A stretch of DNA of 64,000 nt from Longimicrobium sp. GTDB lineage: Bacteria; Gemmatimonadota; Gemmatimonadetes; Longimicrobiales; Longimicrobiaceae. Under the pieces are notes generated by a model that saw nothing but the letters and a program-made list of their open reading frames with translations, searched no databases and was not told where the DNA came from. Positions 52,109-60,919 of this stretch are shown one piece after another. The DNA lies in NCBI RefSeq assembly GCF_036388275.1, contig NZ_DASVSF010000008.1:1-64000 (forward strand), given 5' to 3'. The translations under genes and the position numbers were made by a program. Numbering within the stretch: position 1 is the first letter of the stretch; the number at the start of each line of letters is the position of its first letter.

Positions 52109-54616
52109 ATGAACGCGCTTGGTAGATCCCTTCTGGCCCTGACCCTGGCGGCCGCGGTGCCTGCAGCCGCGCAGACCCGGCCCGCGGGCCCGCCCCCTGC
52201 CGGCGGCGCTCCCGGAGGCATGCGGCCCGGAGGCGCGCCCGGCCAGCAGCAGGGCGGCGTGCTTCTCGGCACGGTCACCGACCCCACCGGCAAGCCGCTG
52301 GGCTCGGCGCAGGTGGCCGTGTGGAGCGCGGCGGACAGCACGCTGGTGACCGGCGCCGTCACCCGCGGCAACGGCGCCTTTCGCGTCGACGGGCTGCGGC
52401 CGGGATCGTACTTCGTGAAGGTGAGCTCGCTGGGCTTCGCCACCGCCACGAGCGCCGCCGTGGCCGTTACGCCGCAGGCCCGCGAGGCGAACCTGGGCAC
52501 CATCCGTATGAACGAGGGCGCACTGCTGCTGGAGGGCGTCACCGTTTCGGCCGAGCGGCAGACCACGGGGATGGCCGCCGACCGCAACACCTACCGCGCG
52601 GCAGACCTGCCCACGGCGGGCGGCAGCGCGGTGGACGTGCTCCGCAACATTCCCGCGGTAGAGGTGGACCAGGACGGCCGGGTGAGCCTGCGCGGCAACC
52701 AGAACGTGGCCGTGCAGGTGAACGGGCGCCCCACGCCCATGCGCGGCGACCAGCTGGCGGCCTTCCTCCAGCAGCTTCCCGCCAACGTGGTGGAGAACGT
52801 GGAGGTGATCCCCAACCCCTCGGCCAAGTACGAGCCCGAGGGGATGGCGGGGATCGTGAACATCGTGCTCAAGCAGAACGCCGACCTGGGGCTCAGCTAC
52901 GGGCTGCAGGCAGGCGTGGGCACCGGCGGCCGCTTCAACGGCTCGGGCAACGTGGGATACCAGGCCGGCGCGCTGACGCTGTTCGGCAACTACGGCCTGC
53001 GCCGCGACGAGCGCCAGAACCGCGGCTTCAACACCATCTCCGCGTACGCCGACTCCATCAGCCGCCAGCTGGACTACATCGCCGACCAGCAGAACGGCGG
53101 CGAGTTCAACATGCAGTCGCACCTGTTCAACGGCAGCGCCGACCTGCGCCTGGGCGCGCGCGACGTGCTGTCGTCCAGCGTGCTCCTGAGCCGCGGCGCC
53201 TTCAACGCCGAGGCCGACAACCGCTACGTCCGCCGCAGCGCGTCGGGCGGGATCGTCCAGGAAACGCGCGGGCTGACGGACAACGAGCACAGCGACTTCA
53301 CGGCCGACGGCTCGCTTTCGTTCAAGCACACGGTGCAGCCGCAGCAGAACGAGCTCAGCGCCGAGCTGCGCTTCAACCGCTCGCAGAACGAGATGTCGAG
53401 CGTGACGGACGAAACGCTGCTGGGTGGCTCGGCCGGGGCCTTCGCCATCAATCCCCGCACGGGGCAGGAGAACGAGGCCGTCACCCGCAACCTGACGCTG
53501 CAGGCCGACTACACGCGTCCGCTGGCGGGCTTCAAGCTGGAGACGGGCTACAAGGGCACCCTGCGCATGCTCGACAACGAGCAGGCGATCCTTCGCACCG
53601 GCCCCGCCGACGGGCTGGAGGTAGTCGGGCGCAGCGCGTTCGACTACGAGGAGAACGTGAACGCGGGGTACGCCGTGCTCAGCCGCGGCTTCGGGGGCTT
53701 GCAGACGCAGGCGGGGCTGCGGGGCGAGTACACCAGCCGCGACTTCAGCCTGGGCACGGGCGAAAGCTATCCCAAGGACTACTGGAGCTGGTTTCCCAGC
53801 GGCCTGGTGGCGCTGAACCTGGACGACCAGCGGCAGGTGCGGCTCAGCTACTCGCGGCGCATCCAGCGCCCCGACACGCGCATGCTGAACCCCTTCTCGT
53901 TCAACGAAGACCCGCGCAACCGCTTCACCGGCAACCCCGACCTGGAGCCGGAGTACACGCATGCGCTGGAGATGGGCTACCAGCACTCGTTCGGCACCGG
54001 CTCGGTGCAGGTGACGCCGTTCTTCCGCCGCACCGAGAACGCCATCCGCCGCATCCGCGAGGTGCGCGGCGACACGCTGCTGGTGAGCTTCCAGAACCTG
54101 GATACGAACGACTCGTACGGGCTGGACCTGAACACCTCGGTGCGCCGCGGCAAGGTGAACGGCTTCGCCAGCTTCAGCGCCTTCCGCACGGTCACGGACG
54201 CCGGCAGCGTGGGCGAGGAGCTTTCCAGCGACGCCATCGGCTGGTCGGCGCGCATGAGCGGCACCTACCAGTTCACGCCGCGGCTGGACGTGCAGGGGAT
54301 GCTGTTCTACCGCGCGCCGATGGATGTGGAGCAGGGGCGGATGGGGAGCATGGTGATGTCGAGCTTCTCCGTGCGCCAGAAGCTGATGGGCGAGCGCGCC
54401 AGCCTGTCGCTGCGCGTGCAGGACCCGCTGAACCGCATGGGCTTTTCGATGAGCACCCGCGCGCCGCTGTACGACCAGTTCAGCGAGCGCCGCTTCGGCG
54501 GCCGCGCCGCGTACCTGACGTTCAGCTACAACTACGGACAGACGCCGCGCCTTCGCCACCGCCCGCAGCAGCAGGAGCAGGAGATGCAGCAGCCGCCGAG
54601 CGTGGTCGGGCCGTGA
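52109..54616 (+). CDS. TonB-dependent receptor (outer membrane beta-barrel family)
   Basis: An 835-aa outer-membrane protein. Signal peptide 1-22 (AAAVPAAAQ), a Gly/Pro/Gln-rich linker, a carboxypeptidase-regulatory-like domain (about 50-130; GVLLGTVTDPTGKPLGSAQV), then a plug with VDVLRNIPAVEVDQDGRVSL and VEVIPNPSAKYEPEGMAGIV (about 168-255). The barrel contains the Bacteroidetes/Gemmatimonadota-type strand LSYSRRIQRPDTRMLNPFSF. It ends in TYLTF-like barrel strands plus a Gln/Pro tail. ATG 52109. The substrate is unknown; no TonB, periplasmic binding protein or enzyme is adjacent. Confidence 0.88.
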   Translation: MNALGRSLLALTLAAAVPAAAQTRPAGPPPAGGAPGGMRPGGAPGQQQGGVLLGTVTDPTGKPLGSAQVAVWSAADSTLVTGAVTRGNGAFRVDGLRPGSYFVKVSSLGFATATSAAVAVTPQAREANLGTIRMNEGALLLEGVTVSAERQTTGMAADRNTYRAADLPTAGGSAVDVLRNIPAVEVDQDGRVSLRGNQNVAVQVNGRPTPMRGDQLAAFLQQLPANVVENVEVIPNPSAKYEPEGMAGIVNIVLKQNADLGLSYGLQAGVGTGGRFNGSGNVGYQAGALTLFGNYGLRRDERQNRGFNTISAYADSISRQLDYIADQQNGGEFNMQSHLFNGSADLRLGARDVLSSSVLLSRGAFNAEADNRYVRRSASGGIVQETRGLTDNEHSDFTADGSLSFKHTVQPQQNELSAELRFNRSQNEMSSVTDETLLGGSAGAFAINPRTGQENEAVTRNLTLQADYTRPLAGFKLETGYKGTLRMLDNEQAILRTGPADGLEVVGRSAFDYEENVNAGYAVLSRGFGGLQTQAGLRGEYTSRDFSLGTGESYPKDYWSWFPSGLVALNLDDQRQVRLSYSRRIQRPDTRMLNPFSFNEDPRNRFTGNPDLEPEYTHALEMGYQHSFGTGSVQVTPFFRRTENAIRRIREVRGDTLLVSFQNLDTNDSYGLDLNTSVRRGKVNGFASFSAFRTVTDAGSVGEELSSDAIGWSARMSGTYQFTPRLDVQGMLFYRAPMDVEQGRMGSMVMSSFSVRQKLMGERASLSLRVQDPLNRMGFSMSTRAPLYDQFSERRFGGRAAYLTFSYNYGQTPRLRHRPQQQEQEMQQPPSVVGP

Positions 54617-54637
54617 TCCTGCGGGTTTGACGTGAAG

Positions 54638-54677
54638 ACCGGCCGCCGGGCGATTGCCCCGGCGGCCGGTTTCTTTT
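54638..54677 (+). terminator. Receptor gene terminator
   Basis: ACCGGCCGCCGGG and CCCGGCGGCCGGT form a 13-bp stem with a seven-base loop, followed by TTCTTTT. Confidence 0.92.
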
Positions 54678-54721
54678 GGTGCGGGAGTGCGGATGATAAT
54701 CCATCGAGAGCCACGCAGCCC

Positions 54722-55061
54722 TGTCATCCTGAGGCCCAGGTGCACCGAACCTGCCCGCATTCCCGACCATGCGGGCCGAAGGATCTAACCGCGGATGCCT
54801 CTCAGCCGGGGCGCGGCAGCGGGCACGGTTGCCCCGGCCTCGCCCATCGGATTGTGGATGCGGGCAGGGCTGTTCGGCGCGTCCCGGGCCTCGCAAGGGC
54901 GGTTGAAACCGCGGCTGGAACGTCACGAAGTCCGCCTGCGCGGACTGGGTTTGGTGTGCCGTACGCGGCGGTGCGTGGGGCGTGGTGTGTGGCGGATCCC
55001 TCGGTCGCCGCGGGCGTCGGTGTAGCGGCTGGTTTCGCCGTGGCCGCTCCTCGGGATGACA
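54722..55061. repeat. Composite intergenic repeat module, copy 3 (short, decayed)
   Basis: Left end TGTCATCCTGAGGCCCAGG (54722-54740), then GAAGGATCTAACCGCGG and GCCGGGGCGCGGCAGCGG as in copies 1 and 2. The middle is short, with the double hairpin at 54899-54947 and none of the CCTCTCCC palindromes. The right end is only CCTCGGGATGACA (55049-55061). At 340 bp it is about half the length of the other two. Confidence 0.7.
54899..54947. repeat. Double-hairpin repeat (copy 2)
   Basis: Nearly identical to 18126-18173: GCGGTTGAAACCGC, GGCTGGAACGTCACGA, then AGTCCGC-CTGC-GCGGACT. Only the loop of the second hairpin and the flank differ. Confidence 0.75.
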
Positions 55062-55074
55062 GTCCGAGGCCGAC

Positions 55075-56745
55075 TCAGGTGACGCGGAGGCGTTCTTCGA
55101 CCGCGGCGTCGGGCTCCACGAAGATCGTCTTCGCCTGGATCAGCGACACGCGGCCGGGCGGTGCGCCGCGCGGCTTGCGGACGTAGCGCCGGCGCGTCCA
55201 GTCGACCGCCACCGTGCCCGACGAGCGTGCCTTGCTGTACCACGCCGCCAGCACCGCCGCCTCTTCCAGGTCGCGGGCCGGCGGCGCGCCGGGCTCGCTC
55301 CACCGCAGCACCACGTGCGAGCCCGGAACGGAGCGCGCGTGAAGCCACACGTCCCCCGGCGCCGCATGGCCGAACGTCAGGCGGTCGTTGTGCTTGGACG
55401 AACGCCCCACGCGCACCTCCAGCCCGCCCGACGTGCGGTACATCTTGTAGGGAAGCCGCGCCCCCTCCGGCTCGCTGGCCTTGGCCGCACGCGACTCGGG
55501 CCGGCGCAGGGCAGATTCCACCCAGTCTGGCGTTTCGCCGCGTTCGATCGCCGCCGCCGCCGCCCGCCAGCGGTCGCGCTCCACCTCGGCCTCGGCCATC
55601 AGCTCGGGAAAGCGCGCCTCGGCCCGGCCTCGCCGGCGAGCCTGCTCGTACAGCCGCTCGGCGTTCTCGTGCGGGCGCAGGGCGGGGTCCAGCGGCACCT
55701 CCACCTCGTCGCCCGCGAACCCCGGGAGGATCACCGACGGCTCCCCCGGCTCCGGCCAGTCCAGGTGCGCCAGCAGCAGGTCGCCCAAGCCGCGCAGCCG
55801 GTCGGCCTCTCCCATCATCGAAGCCTCGGCGCGCAGGCGTTCGATCCTTCTCTCCGCGCCCGCCAGCTTCCGCTTCACCCGGTCCAGCAGGTCCGGCTCC
55901 GCCGACGTCTCGCTCGCCGCTTCCGGCTCCGCCGCGGCGGAGGCCGCCACCTCGTCCATCGCCGCCAGCAGCGACCGGGCGCGGACGGACTCCATCCCCT
56001 CCAGCGCCAGCGGATAGGGCTGCGGCCCCGCGGGCGTCCGCACCAGGAACGCGCCTTCCTCGTCGCCATCCGCCACGGCCCACCACCGCTCGAACGCCTC
56101 GCCCAGCGCCTCGGAGTCGTCCCCGCGCGCGGCGTCGCCCAGCAGCGCCGCGGCGTTCAGGGGGCTGGTGTAGGCGAAGCGGGCGACCAGCGCGCGAGGA
56201 CGTTCGGCGGGAGGCACGGCGCCGAGCGCGTCCATCCACTCGGCCACCAGCGCCTCGCGCGGACGGTCGGGGAGCACCCGCCGGGCGGGTTCCGGGGGAC
56301 GGTACTCCGCGCCGGGCTTGAGCGAGCGGCCGCCGGCGTCTCGCGCGCGGAGGACGGATACGATGCGCCGCGCGTCGGCGTCCACCACCAGCGCGTTCCA
56401 CTGGTTGGTGTGAAGCTCGATCACCAGGGCACGCCGTCCGCCGCGGAAGCGGTTGGCTTCGTGGATGTCGAGCCGGATCAGCCGCTCGTCGGGGGGAGAC
56501 GAGACGCGGACGATGCGCGCGGAAAGATCGCCCTTCGCCGCATCCTCATCCGCCACCAGCTGCACCCAGCCGCGGCGCGGATGAAGGTCCCACCGCAGCG
56601 CCTGCCCGCCGTCCAGCGGCAGGGTGCACGAGAGGTCGCGGTCGAAGCGGGGAAAGGCGAGCGCCTGGCGGCCCTGGAGCGCGGCGCGAAGCTCGGCCGC
56701 AAGGGCGCGGACCAGCAGGGGGCAGTACCGGATCGGGTTTGACAC
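55075..56745 (-). CDS. rqcH: NFACT-family ribosome quality control protein (RqcH/Rqc2 homologue)
   Basis: A 556-aa member of the NFACT (fibronectin-binding A) family, which in bacteria binds stalled 50S subunits and adds C-terminal Ala tails. NFACT-N: residues about 1-170, with ALVIELHTNQWNALVVDADA. Coiled-coil middle about 280-400. NFACT-R C-terminal domain about 430-550, with GDVWLHARSVPGSHVVLRW, LEEAAVLAAWYSKARSSGTV and VDWTRRRYVRKPRGAPPGRV. At the position of the Asp-Arg pair needed for tailing, the sequence reads DERLIRLDI, so the pair may be Glu-Arg. Start GTG 56745. Monocistronic and convergent to the repeat region. Confidence 0.88.
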   Translation of the reverse strand: MSNPIRYCPLLVRALAAELRAALQGRQALAFPRFDRDLSCTLPLDGGQALRWDLHPRRGWVQLVADEDAAKGDLSARIVRVSSPPDERLIRLDIHEANRFRGGRRALVIELHTNQWNALVVDADARRIVSVLRARDAGGRSLKPGAEYRPPEPARRVLPDRPREALVAEWMDALGAVPPAERPRALVARFAYTSPLNAAALLGDAARGDDSEALGEAFERWWAVADGDEEGAFLVRTPAGPQPYPLALEGMESVRARSLLAAMDEVAASAAAEPEAASETSAEPDLLDRVKRKLAGAERRIERLRAEASMMGEADRLRGLGDLLLAHLDWPEPGEPSVILPGFAGDEVEVPLDPALRPHENAERLYEQARRRGRAEARFPELMAEAEVERDRWRAAAAAIERGETPDWVESALRRPESRAAKASEPEGARLPYKMYRTSGGLEVRVGRSSKHNDRLTFGHAAPGDVWLHARSVPGSHVVLRWSEPGAPPARDLEEAAVLAAWYSKARSSGTVAVDWTRRRYVRKPRGAPPGRVSLIQAKTIFVEPDAAVEERLRVT

Positions 56746-56845
56746 CCCCCCAACATCGGGTTAGCTTCCCGCCCCGTCAACCCGCCGCCCGAGGCCCCAA
56801 ACCCCACGGCGGCGGCCGGTTTTTGTGCCTGGGCAGACCACAGGG

Positions 56846-57670
56846 ATGTCAACACAGCGCGGGAACGGCCCGCGGCGGGTAACCGTCGCCGACCTCCGCG
56901 AAATGAAGCGCCGCGGAGAAAAGATCGCCGCGCTCACCGCGTACGACTACCTGTTCGCCCGTCTCGTGGACGCCGCCGGCGTGGACGTGGTCCTCGTCGG
57001 CGACTCGCTGGGCCAGGTGGTCCTGGGGCTCGACACCACGATCCCCGTGACGCTCGACGACATGATCCACCACGCCCGGGCCGTGCGCCGCGGCGTGGAG
57101 CGAGGGCTGCTCGTCGTCGACCTTCCCTTTCTCACCTACCAGGTCTCGCGCCAGGACGCGCTTCGCAACGCCGGGCGCGTGCTGCAGGAAACCGGCGCCA
57201 GCGCGGTGAAGCTCGAGGGGGGCTCGCCCGAGATCGCCGAAACCGTCGCCACGCTCGTGGGCGCGGGCATTCCCGTGATGGGCCACCTGGGCTTTACCCC
57301 CCAGTCGGTTCACGTCACGGGCGTTCGGGTGCAGGGCAAGGGCGAGGAAGCCGCCGAGCGGATGCTGGCCGATGCCCGCCGCCTGGAAGCCGCGGGCGCC
57401 TTCTCCATCGTCCTGGAGCTGGTGCCCGGCACGCTGGCGCGACGGGTGTCGGACCACGTCGACATCCCCACCATCGGCATCGGGGCGGGGGCCGGGTGCG
57501 ACGGGCAGGTACTGGTGCTTCACGACATGCTGGGACTGAACCCGGGCTTCGCGCCCCGCTTCCTGCGCCGCTTCGCCGAGGTGGGCCAGGCGGCGTCCGC
57601 CGGGGTGGGCGACTTCGTGAAGGCGGTGAAGGACGGGGGCTACCCCGGCGCGGAACACACCTTCGAATGA
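56846..57670 (+). CDS. panB: 3-methyl-2-oxobutanoate hydroxymethyltransferase
   Basis: First committed step of pantothenate synthesis (ketoisovalerate to ketopantoate with methylenetetrahydrofolate). The 274-aa barrel has KIAALTAYDYLFARLVDAAG, the metal-binding VVLVGDSLGQVVLGLDTT (about 46-63), GASAVKLEGG, IPVMGHLGFTPQSVH, and IGIGAGAGCDGQVLVLHDMLG near the C-terminus. ATG 56846 follows CAGGG; a GTG at 56825 would add seven residues. The stop overlaps the panC ATG (ATGA). Confidence 0.97.
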   Translation: MSTQRGNGPRRVTVADLREMKRRGEKIAALTAYDYLFARLVDAAGVDVVLVGDSLGQVVLGLDTTIPVTLDDMIHHARAVRRGVERGLLVVDLPFLTYQVSRQDALRNAGRVLQETGASAVKLEGGSPEIAETVATLVGAGIPVMGHLGFTPQSVHVTGVRVQGKGEEAAERMLADARRLEAAGAFSIVLELVPGTLARRVSDHVDIPTIGIGAGAGCDGQVLVLHDMLGLNPGFAPRFLRRFAEVGQAASAGVGDFVKAVKDGGYPGAEHTFE

Positions 57671-58536
57671 GCACGGCCCTCGAAGCCGGGCCGCGCCTGG
57701 TGCACACCCGCGCCGAGGTGCGCGAGCAGGTGGCCGTGTGGCGCGCCGCGGGCGAGCGCGTGGCGCTGGTGCCCACCATGGGCTACCTGCACGAGGGGCA
57801 CATGTCGCTGGTGGACCGCGCGCGGGAGATGGCGGACCGCGTGGCGATGTCGGTGTTCGTGAACCCGCTGCAGTTCGCCCCCAGCGACGACCTGGACCGC
57901 TACCCGCGCGACCTGGACCGCGACCTGGCGATGGCCGGCGCCCGCGGCGTGGACCTGGTGTTCGCCCCCGACCCGCGCGAGATGTACCCGCGCGGCACGC
58001 CGCAGGTGCTGGTGGAGCCGGGGCCGCTGGCGGCGCGGATGGAAGGCGCCATCCGCCCCGGCCACTTTCGCGGGGTGCTCACGGTGGTGGCCAAGCTGTT
58101 CGGCCTGTTCCGGCCCGACGTGGCCGTCTTCGGGCAGAAGGACTACCAGCAGGCGGCGCTGATCCGGAGGATGTCGGTAGACCTGGACATGGGCGTGTGG
58201 GTGGAGGTCGCGCCCATCATCCGCGACCCCGACGGCTTGGCGATGAGTTCGCGAAACGTGTATCTTTCGCCCGACGAGCGCGGGCTGGCGCTGGCGCTTT
58301 CCCGCGGGCTGCGGCGGGGCCGCGACCTGTTCGCCGCCGGTGAGCGCGACGCCGGGGCCCTTCGCGCGGCGCTGCGCGGCGCGCTGGGAACGGCGGGGGT
58401 GCAGGCCGAGTACGCCGAGGCGGTAGACCCCGACACGCTGGAGCCGGTGGCCGCCGCCGCGCCGGGAACGGTGCTGCTGGTGGCGGCGCGGGTGGGCAGC
58501 ACCCGGCTGATCGACAACGAGGTCCTTCCAGGATAG
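57667..58536 (+). CDS. panC: Pantothenate synthetase
   Basis: Condenses pantoate with beta-alanine using ATP (289 aa). The nucleotidyl-transfer HxGH motif is in VPTMGYLHEGHMSL (about 36-49). SVFVNPLQFAPSDDLDRYPR and DVAVFGQKDYQQAALIRRM follow, and the KMSKS-equivalent is LAMSSRNVYLSPDER. Translationally coupled to panB. It lies 40 bases before panD, so the three pantothenate genes form one operon. Confidence 0.97.
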   Translation: MSTALEAGPRLVHTRAEVREQVAVWRAAGERVALVPTMGYLHEGHMSLVDRAREMADRVAMSVFVNPLQFAPSDDLDRYPRDLDRDLAMAGARGVDLVFAPDPREMYPRGTPQVLVEPGPLAARMEGAIRPGHFRGVLTVVAKLFGLFRPDVAVFGQKDYQQAALIRRMSVDLDMGVWVEVAPIIRDPDGLAMSSRNVYLSPDERGLALALSRGLRRGRDLFAAGERDAGALRAALRGALGTAGVQAEYAEAVDPDTLEPVAAAAPGTVLLVAARVGSTRLIDNEVLPG

Positions 58537-58576
58537 GCGCAGCTTCCCCCCCTCCCCCGACACGAGCGAGACCGCC

Positions 58577-58951
58577 ATGCTCCGTACCATGTGCAAGAGC
58601 AAGATCCACCGGGCCACGGTCACCGGTGCCGATCTCAATTATATCGGGTCCATCACCATCGACCCCGAGCTGATGGAAGCCGCCGACCTGCTGGAGTACG
58701 AGCAGGTGCAGGTGGTGAACGTCAACAACGGCGCGCGCTTCGAAACGTACGTCATCCCCGGCGAGCGTGGCCGGGGCGAGATGTGCCTGAACGGCGCCGC
58801 CGCCCGGCTGGTGCACCCGGGCGACACGGTGATCGTCATCAGCTACGGCCAGTACGACGAAGCCGCCATGGAAAGCTACCGCCCGCGCTTCATCTTCGTC
58901 GACGAGCACAACCGCATCACGCCGGTTGCCCTCCGGGCCGTTTCCTCCTGA
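58577..58951 (+). CDS. panD: Aspartate 1-decarboxylase proenzyme
   Basis: Makes beta-alanine from aspartate for PanC. The 124-aa proenzyme self-cleaves at Gly24-Ser25 in LNYIGSITID to make the pyruvoyl group; Lys9 is in MCKSKIHRATVTGADL. Later marks are EQVQVVNVNNGARFETYVI, LNGAAARLVHPGDTVIVISY and the C-terminal FVDEHNRI. Complete length, with all hallmark residues. The next gene begins five bases after the stop. Confidence 0.97.
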   Translation: MLRTMCKSKIHRATVTGADLNYIGSITIDPELMEAADLLEYEQVQVVNVNNGARFETYVIPGERGRGEMCLNGAAARLVHPGDTVIVISYGQYDEAAMESYRPRFIFVDEHNRITPVALRAVSS

Positions 58952-58956
58952 CGTCG

Positions 58957-59799
58957 ATGGGCGCCTGGACCGGCGTGGTCCTGGCGCTGGCGGAGGCGGA
59001 GTACGGCGGCCTGCGCTCGCGCCTTTCCACCTACCTGCACCCGCTCGCGGGCCGTCCGCTGGCCTGGCACGTGGTGCGCTGCCTGGCCGACCTGGAGCCG
59101 GGCCCTTCGCGCATCGTGGTGGCCTCCGGCCCCGACCTGTCGCCCGACCTCTTCGCCGACATCCCCGCCAGCATCGAGGTGGTGCTTCCCCACGAGCAGT
59201 CGCTGGGCACCATCCTGGCCCAGGCCGCCCACGCCGGCCGGGTGGTTGCGGTCGACGCGGCCGCGCCCACGGCGGGGAACTGCCTGCAGCGCCTGCTGGG
59301 CAACGAGGGCGACGCGCTGCTGGTGGGCGAGGGCGGCGAGGTGGTGGCGGCCTCGCTGGGCGAGGAGGCCGCGATGCTGCTCCTGCGCAAGGGGGGCGAC
59401 CTGTCGGCCCTGGCCGCCGCGCTTCCCGCCGCCCACCGGGTGAGTGACGCCGACGGCTTCGTCGTGCGCAGCCGCGCCGGGCTTTCGCGCGCCGCGTCGG
59501 CCGTTCGCGACGGCGTCGTCCGCAAGCTGATGGAGGGGGGCGTCACCTTCCTCCTCCCGGAAACCGTGCTGGTGGACGTGGACGTACAGATCGGCCGCGA
59601 CACGGTGATCTACCCCGGCTGCGTGCTGGAGGCGGGAACCACCATCGGCGACGAAACCGTCGTGGGCCCGTGCTGCCGCCTGGTGGCCGCGCGCGTGGGC
59701 AGCGGCGTGGAACTGAAGGGCTTCAACTACGTTTCGCACACCTCCATCCGCAACCGCGCCATCCTTGAGCCCCATGTCAAACGCGGCTTCGACGACTGA
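58957..59799 (+). CDS. GlmU-like protein with degenerate nucleotidyltransferase and a left-handed beta-helix
   Basis: A 280-aa protein resembling a shortened GlmU. The N-terminal half has the frame of a sugar-nucleotidyltransferase (VVLALAEAEYGGLRSRLSTY, then LHPLAGRPLAWHVVRCLADL), but the nucleotide-binding LxxGxGTRM motif is lost and the lysine of PKxLxPLAGRP is not recognisable. The C-terminal 80 residues have hexapeptide repeats (VQIGRDTVIYPGCVLEAGTT, IGDETVVGPCC) of a left-handed beta-helix. Catalysis of uridylyl transfer is unlikely; a regulatory or acyltransferase role is possible. It overlaps the next gene by 26 bases and follows panD closely. Confidence 0.65.
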   Translation: MGAWTGVVLALAEAEYGGLRSRLSTYLHPLAGRPLAWHVVRCLADLEPGPSRIVVASGPDLSPDLFADIPASIEVVLPHEQSLGTILAQAAHAGRVVAVDAAAPTAGNCLQRLLGNEGDALLVGEGGEVVAASLGEEAAMLLLRKGGDLSALAAALPAAHRVSDADGFVVRSRAGLSRAASAVRDGVVRKLMEGGVTFLLPETVLVDVDVQIGRDTVIYPGCVLEAGTTIGDETVVGPCCRLVAARVGSGVELKGFNYVSHTSIRNRAILEPHVKRGFDD

Positions 59800-60364
59800 G
59801 CTGGGCCCGCTGGCGCGCGCCGCGGCGCGGGGCGAGCTTCCCGAGTGGGCGTGCGCGTCGGAAAAGCGCCGCGCCCACATCGGCCGCGTCGCCGCGCTCA
59901 TGGGCGAGTGGGCCGACGCGCTGGGCCTGCCGGCCGACGAGCGCACCCGCTGGCTGGCCACGGGCTGGCTTCACGACGTGCTGCGCGAGTGCCCGCCTGA
60001 CGAACTGCGTCCCCTGGTGCCCGAGGCGTTCCGCTCGCTTCCCGGCAAGCTGCTGCACGGCCCCGCCGCCGCCGAGCGCCTGGCGGGCGACGCCGACCCC
60101 GAGATGCTCGACGCCATCCGCTACCATACGCTGGGCTCGCCGCGCTTCGGCACGCTGGGGCGCGCGCTGTACCTGGCCGACTTCCTGGAGCCGGGCCGCC
60201 GCTACGAGCCGGAGTGGACGGCGTCGCTGCGGGTGCGCATGCCGGGCGAGATGGACGAGGTGCTGCGCGAGGTGGTGCGTGCGCGCGTCGGCCACGTGAA
60301 GGAGAGCGGAAGCACGCTGCACCCCGAGACGCAGGCGTTCCATGAGCAAGCCGAAGGGGCGTAG
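59774..60364 (+). CDS. HD-domain phosphohydrolase (YqeK-like)
   Basis: A 196-aa HD-superfamily protein resembling YqeK, which hydrolyses diadenosine tetraphosphate. The metal-binding residues are spread as HIGRVAALMGEWADALGL, WLATGWLHDVLRECP (HD), LLHGPAAAERLAG, IRYHTLGSPRFGTLGRALYL and ADFLEPGR. ATG 59774 lies inside the previous gene; TTG 59765 is a less likely start. The stop is 23 bases inside the LytR_C-type gene. The order YqeK, LytR_C protein fits the common yqeK-lytR_C-rsfS neighbourhood; no rsfS follows here. Confidence 0.82.
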   Translation: MSNAASTTELGPLARAAARGELPEWACASEKRRAHIGRVAALMGEWADALGLPADERTRWLATGWLHDVLRECPPDELRPLVPEAFRSLPGKLLHGPAAAERLAGDADPEMLDAIRYHTLGSPRFGTLGRALYLADFLEPGRRYEPEWTASLRVRMPGEMDEVLREVVRARVGHVKESGSTLHPETQAFHEQAEGA

Positions 60365-60869
60365 CGCGGGGCAGGGCGGGGCAGGGCGCCGGCTTCAGAC
60401 CGTCGGCCTCTTCGTCACCCTGCTCGCCGTGGCCGTCCTGGTCGGCTCGCTCGCCGCCGGCCTGGCCGGCGGCGGGTCCACCGTGGCCGACCCCCCGGCT
60501 CCCCGCGCGTCCGCCGAGCCGATCCGAACCCGCCCGTCCACCGCCGAAACCTCCGGCGCGCCGGTCCGCGTGGCGGTGCTGAACGCGTCGGGCATCCCCC
60601 GGCTGGCGGACCGCGGGCGGGCGCGGCTGCGCGACGATGGCCGGTTCGACGTCAAGGAGATCGGCAACGCGCCCGGGTTTTCGCCCGACAGCTCGGTGGT
60701 GCTCGATCGCGTGGGCCAGGTGGCGCACGCCCGCGCCGTCGCGGATGCGCTGGGCATTTCGCGGGTGGAGTCGCGGCCCGACGCCAACCTGTACCTGGAC
60801 GTGACCGTCGTCCTCGGCAAGGACTGGGCGGCACGCAACCCGGAGCGCCCGGCGTCCGCGGCGCCGTAG
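60342..60869 (+). CDS. LytR C-terminal domain membrane protein
   Basis: A 175-aa protein with one N-terminal membrane helix (about 19-44, GLFVTLLAVAVLVGSLAAGL), a Pro/Thr-rich linker and a LytR_C domain (about 74-160). Marks are VRVAVLNASGIPRLADRG, FDVKEIGNAPGFSPDSSVVL and LGISRVESRPDANLYLDVTVVLG. The domain is periplasmic or extracellular and its ligand is unknown. In other genomes such proteins sit next to yqeK or wall-synthesis genes. Last gene of the pan-to-lytR_C plus-strand run. Confidence 0.82.
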   Translation: MSKPKGRSAGQGGAGRRLQTVGLFVTLLAVAVLVGSLAAGLAGGGSTVADPPAPRASAEPIRTRPSTAETSGAPVRVAVLNASGIPRLADRGRARLRDDGRFDVKEIGNAPGFSPDSSVVLDRVGQVAHARAVADALGISRVESRPDANLYLDVTVVLGKDWAARNPERPASAAP

Positions 60870-60888
60870 GCAGGTGGAAGCAACGAGG

Positions 60889-60919
60889 AGCGGCCCGGGG
60901 CGATCAGCCCCGGGCCGCT
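60889..60919. terminator. Bidirectional terminator overlapping the rluA-type gene end
   Basis: AGCGGCCCGGGGC and GCCCCGGGCCGCT form a perfect 13-bp stem with loop GATCA. The minus-strand pseudouridine synthase stop codon lies inside the hairpin. Confidence 0.78.

Larger units (their letters stand above)
54617..55074. other. Interval between receptor and rqcH-like gene
   Basis: 458 bases containing the receptor terminator and a degenerate third copy of the composite repeat. No supported gene. Confidence 0.65.
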
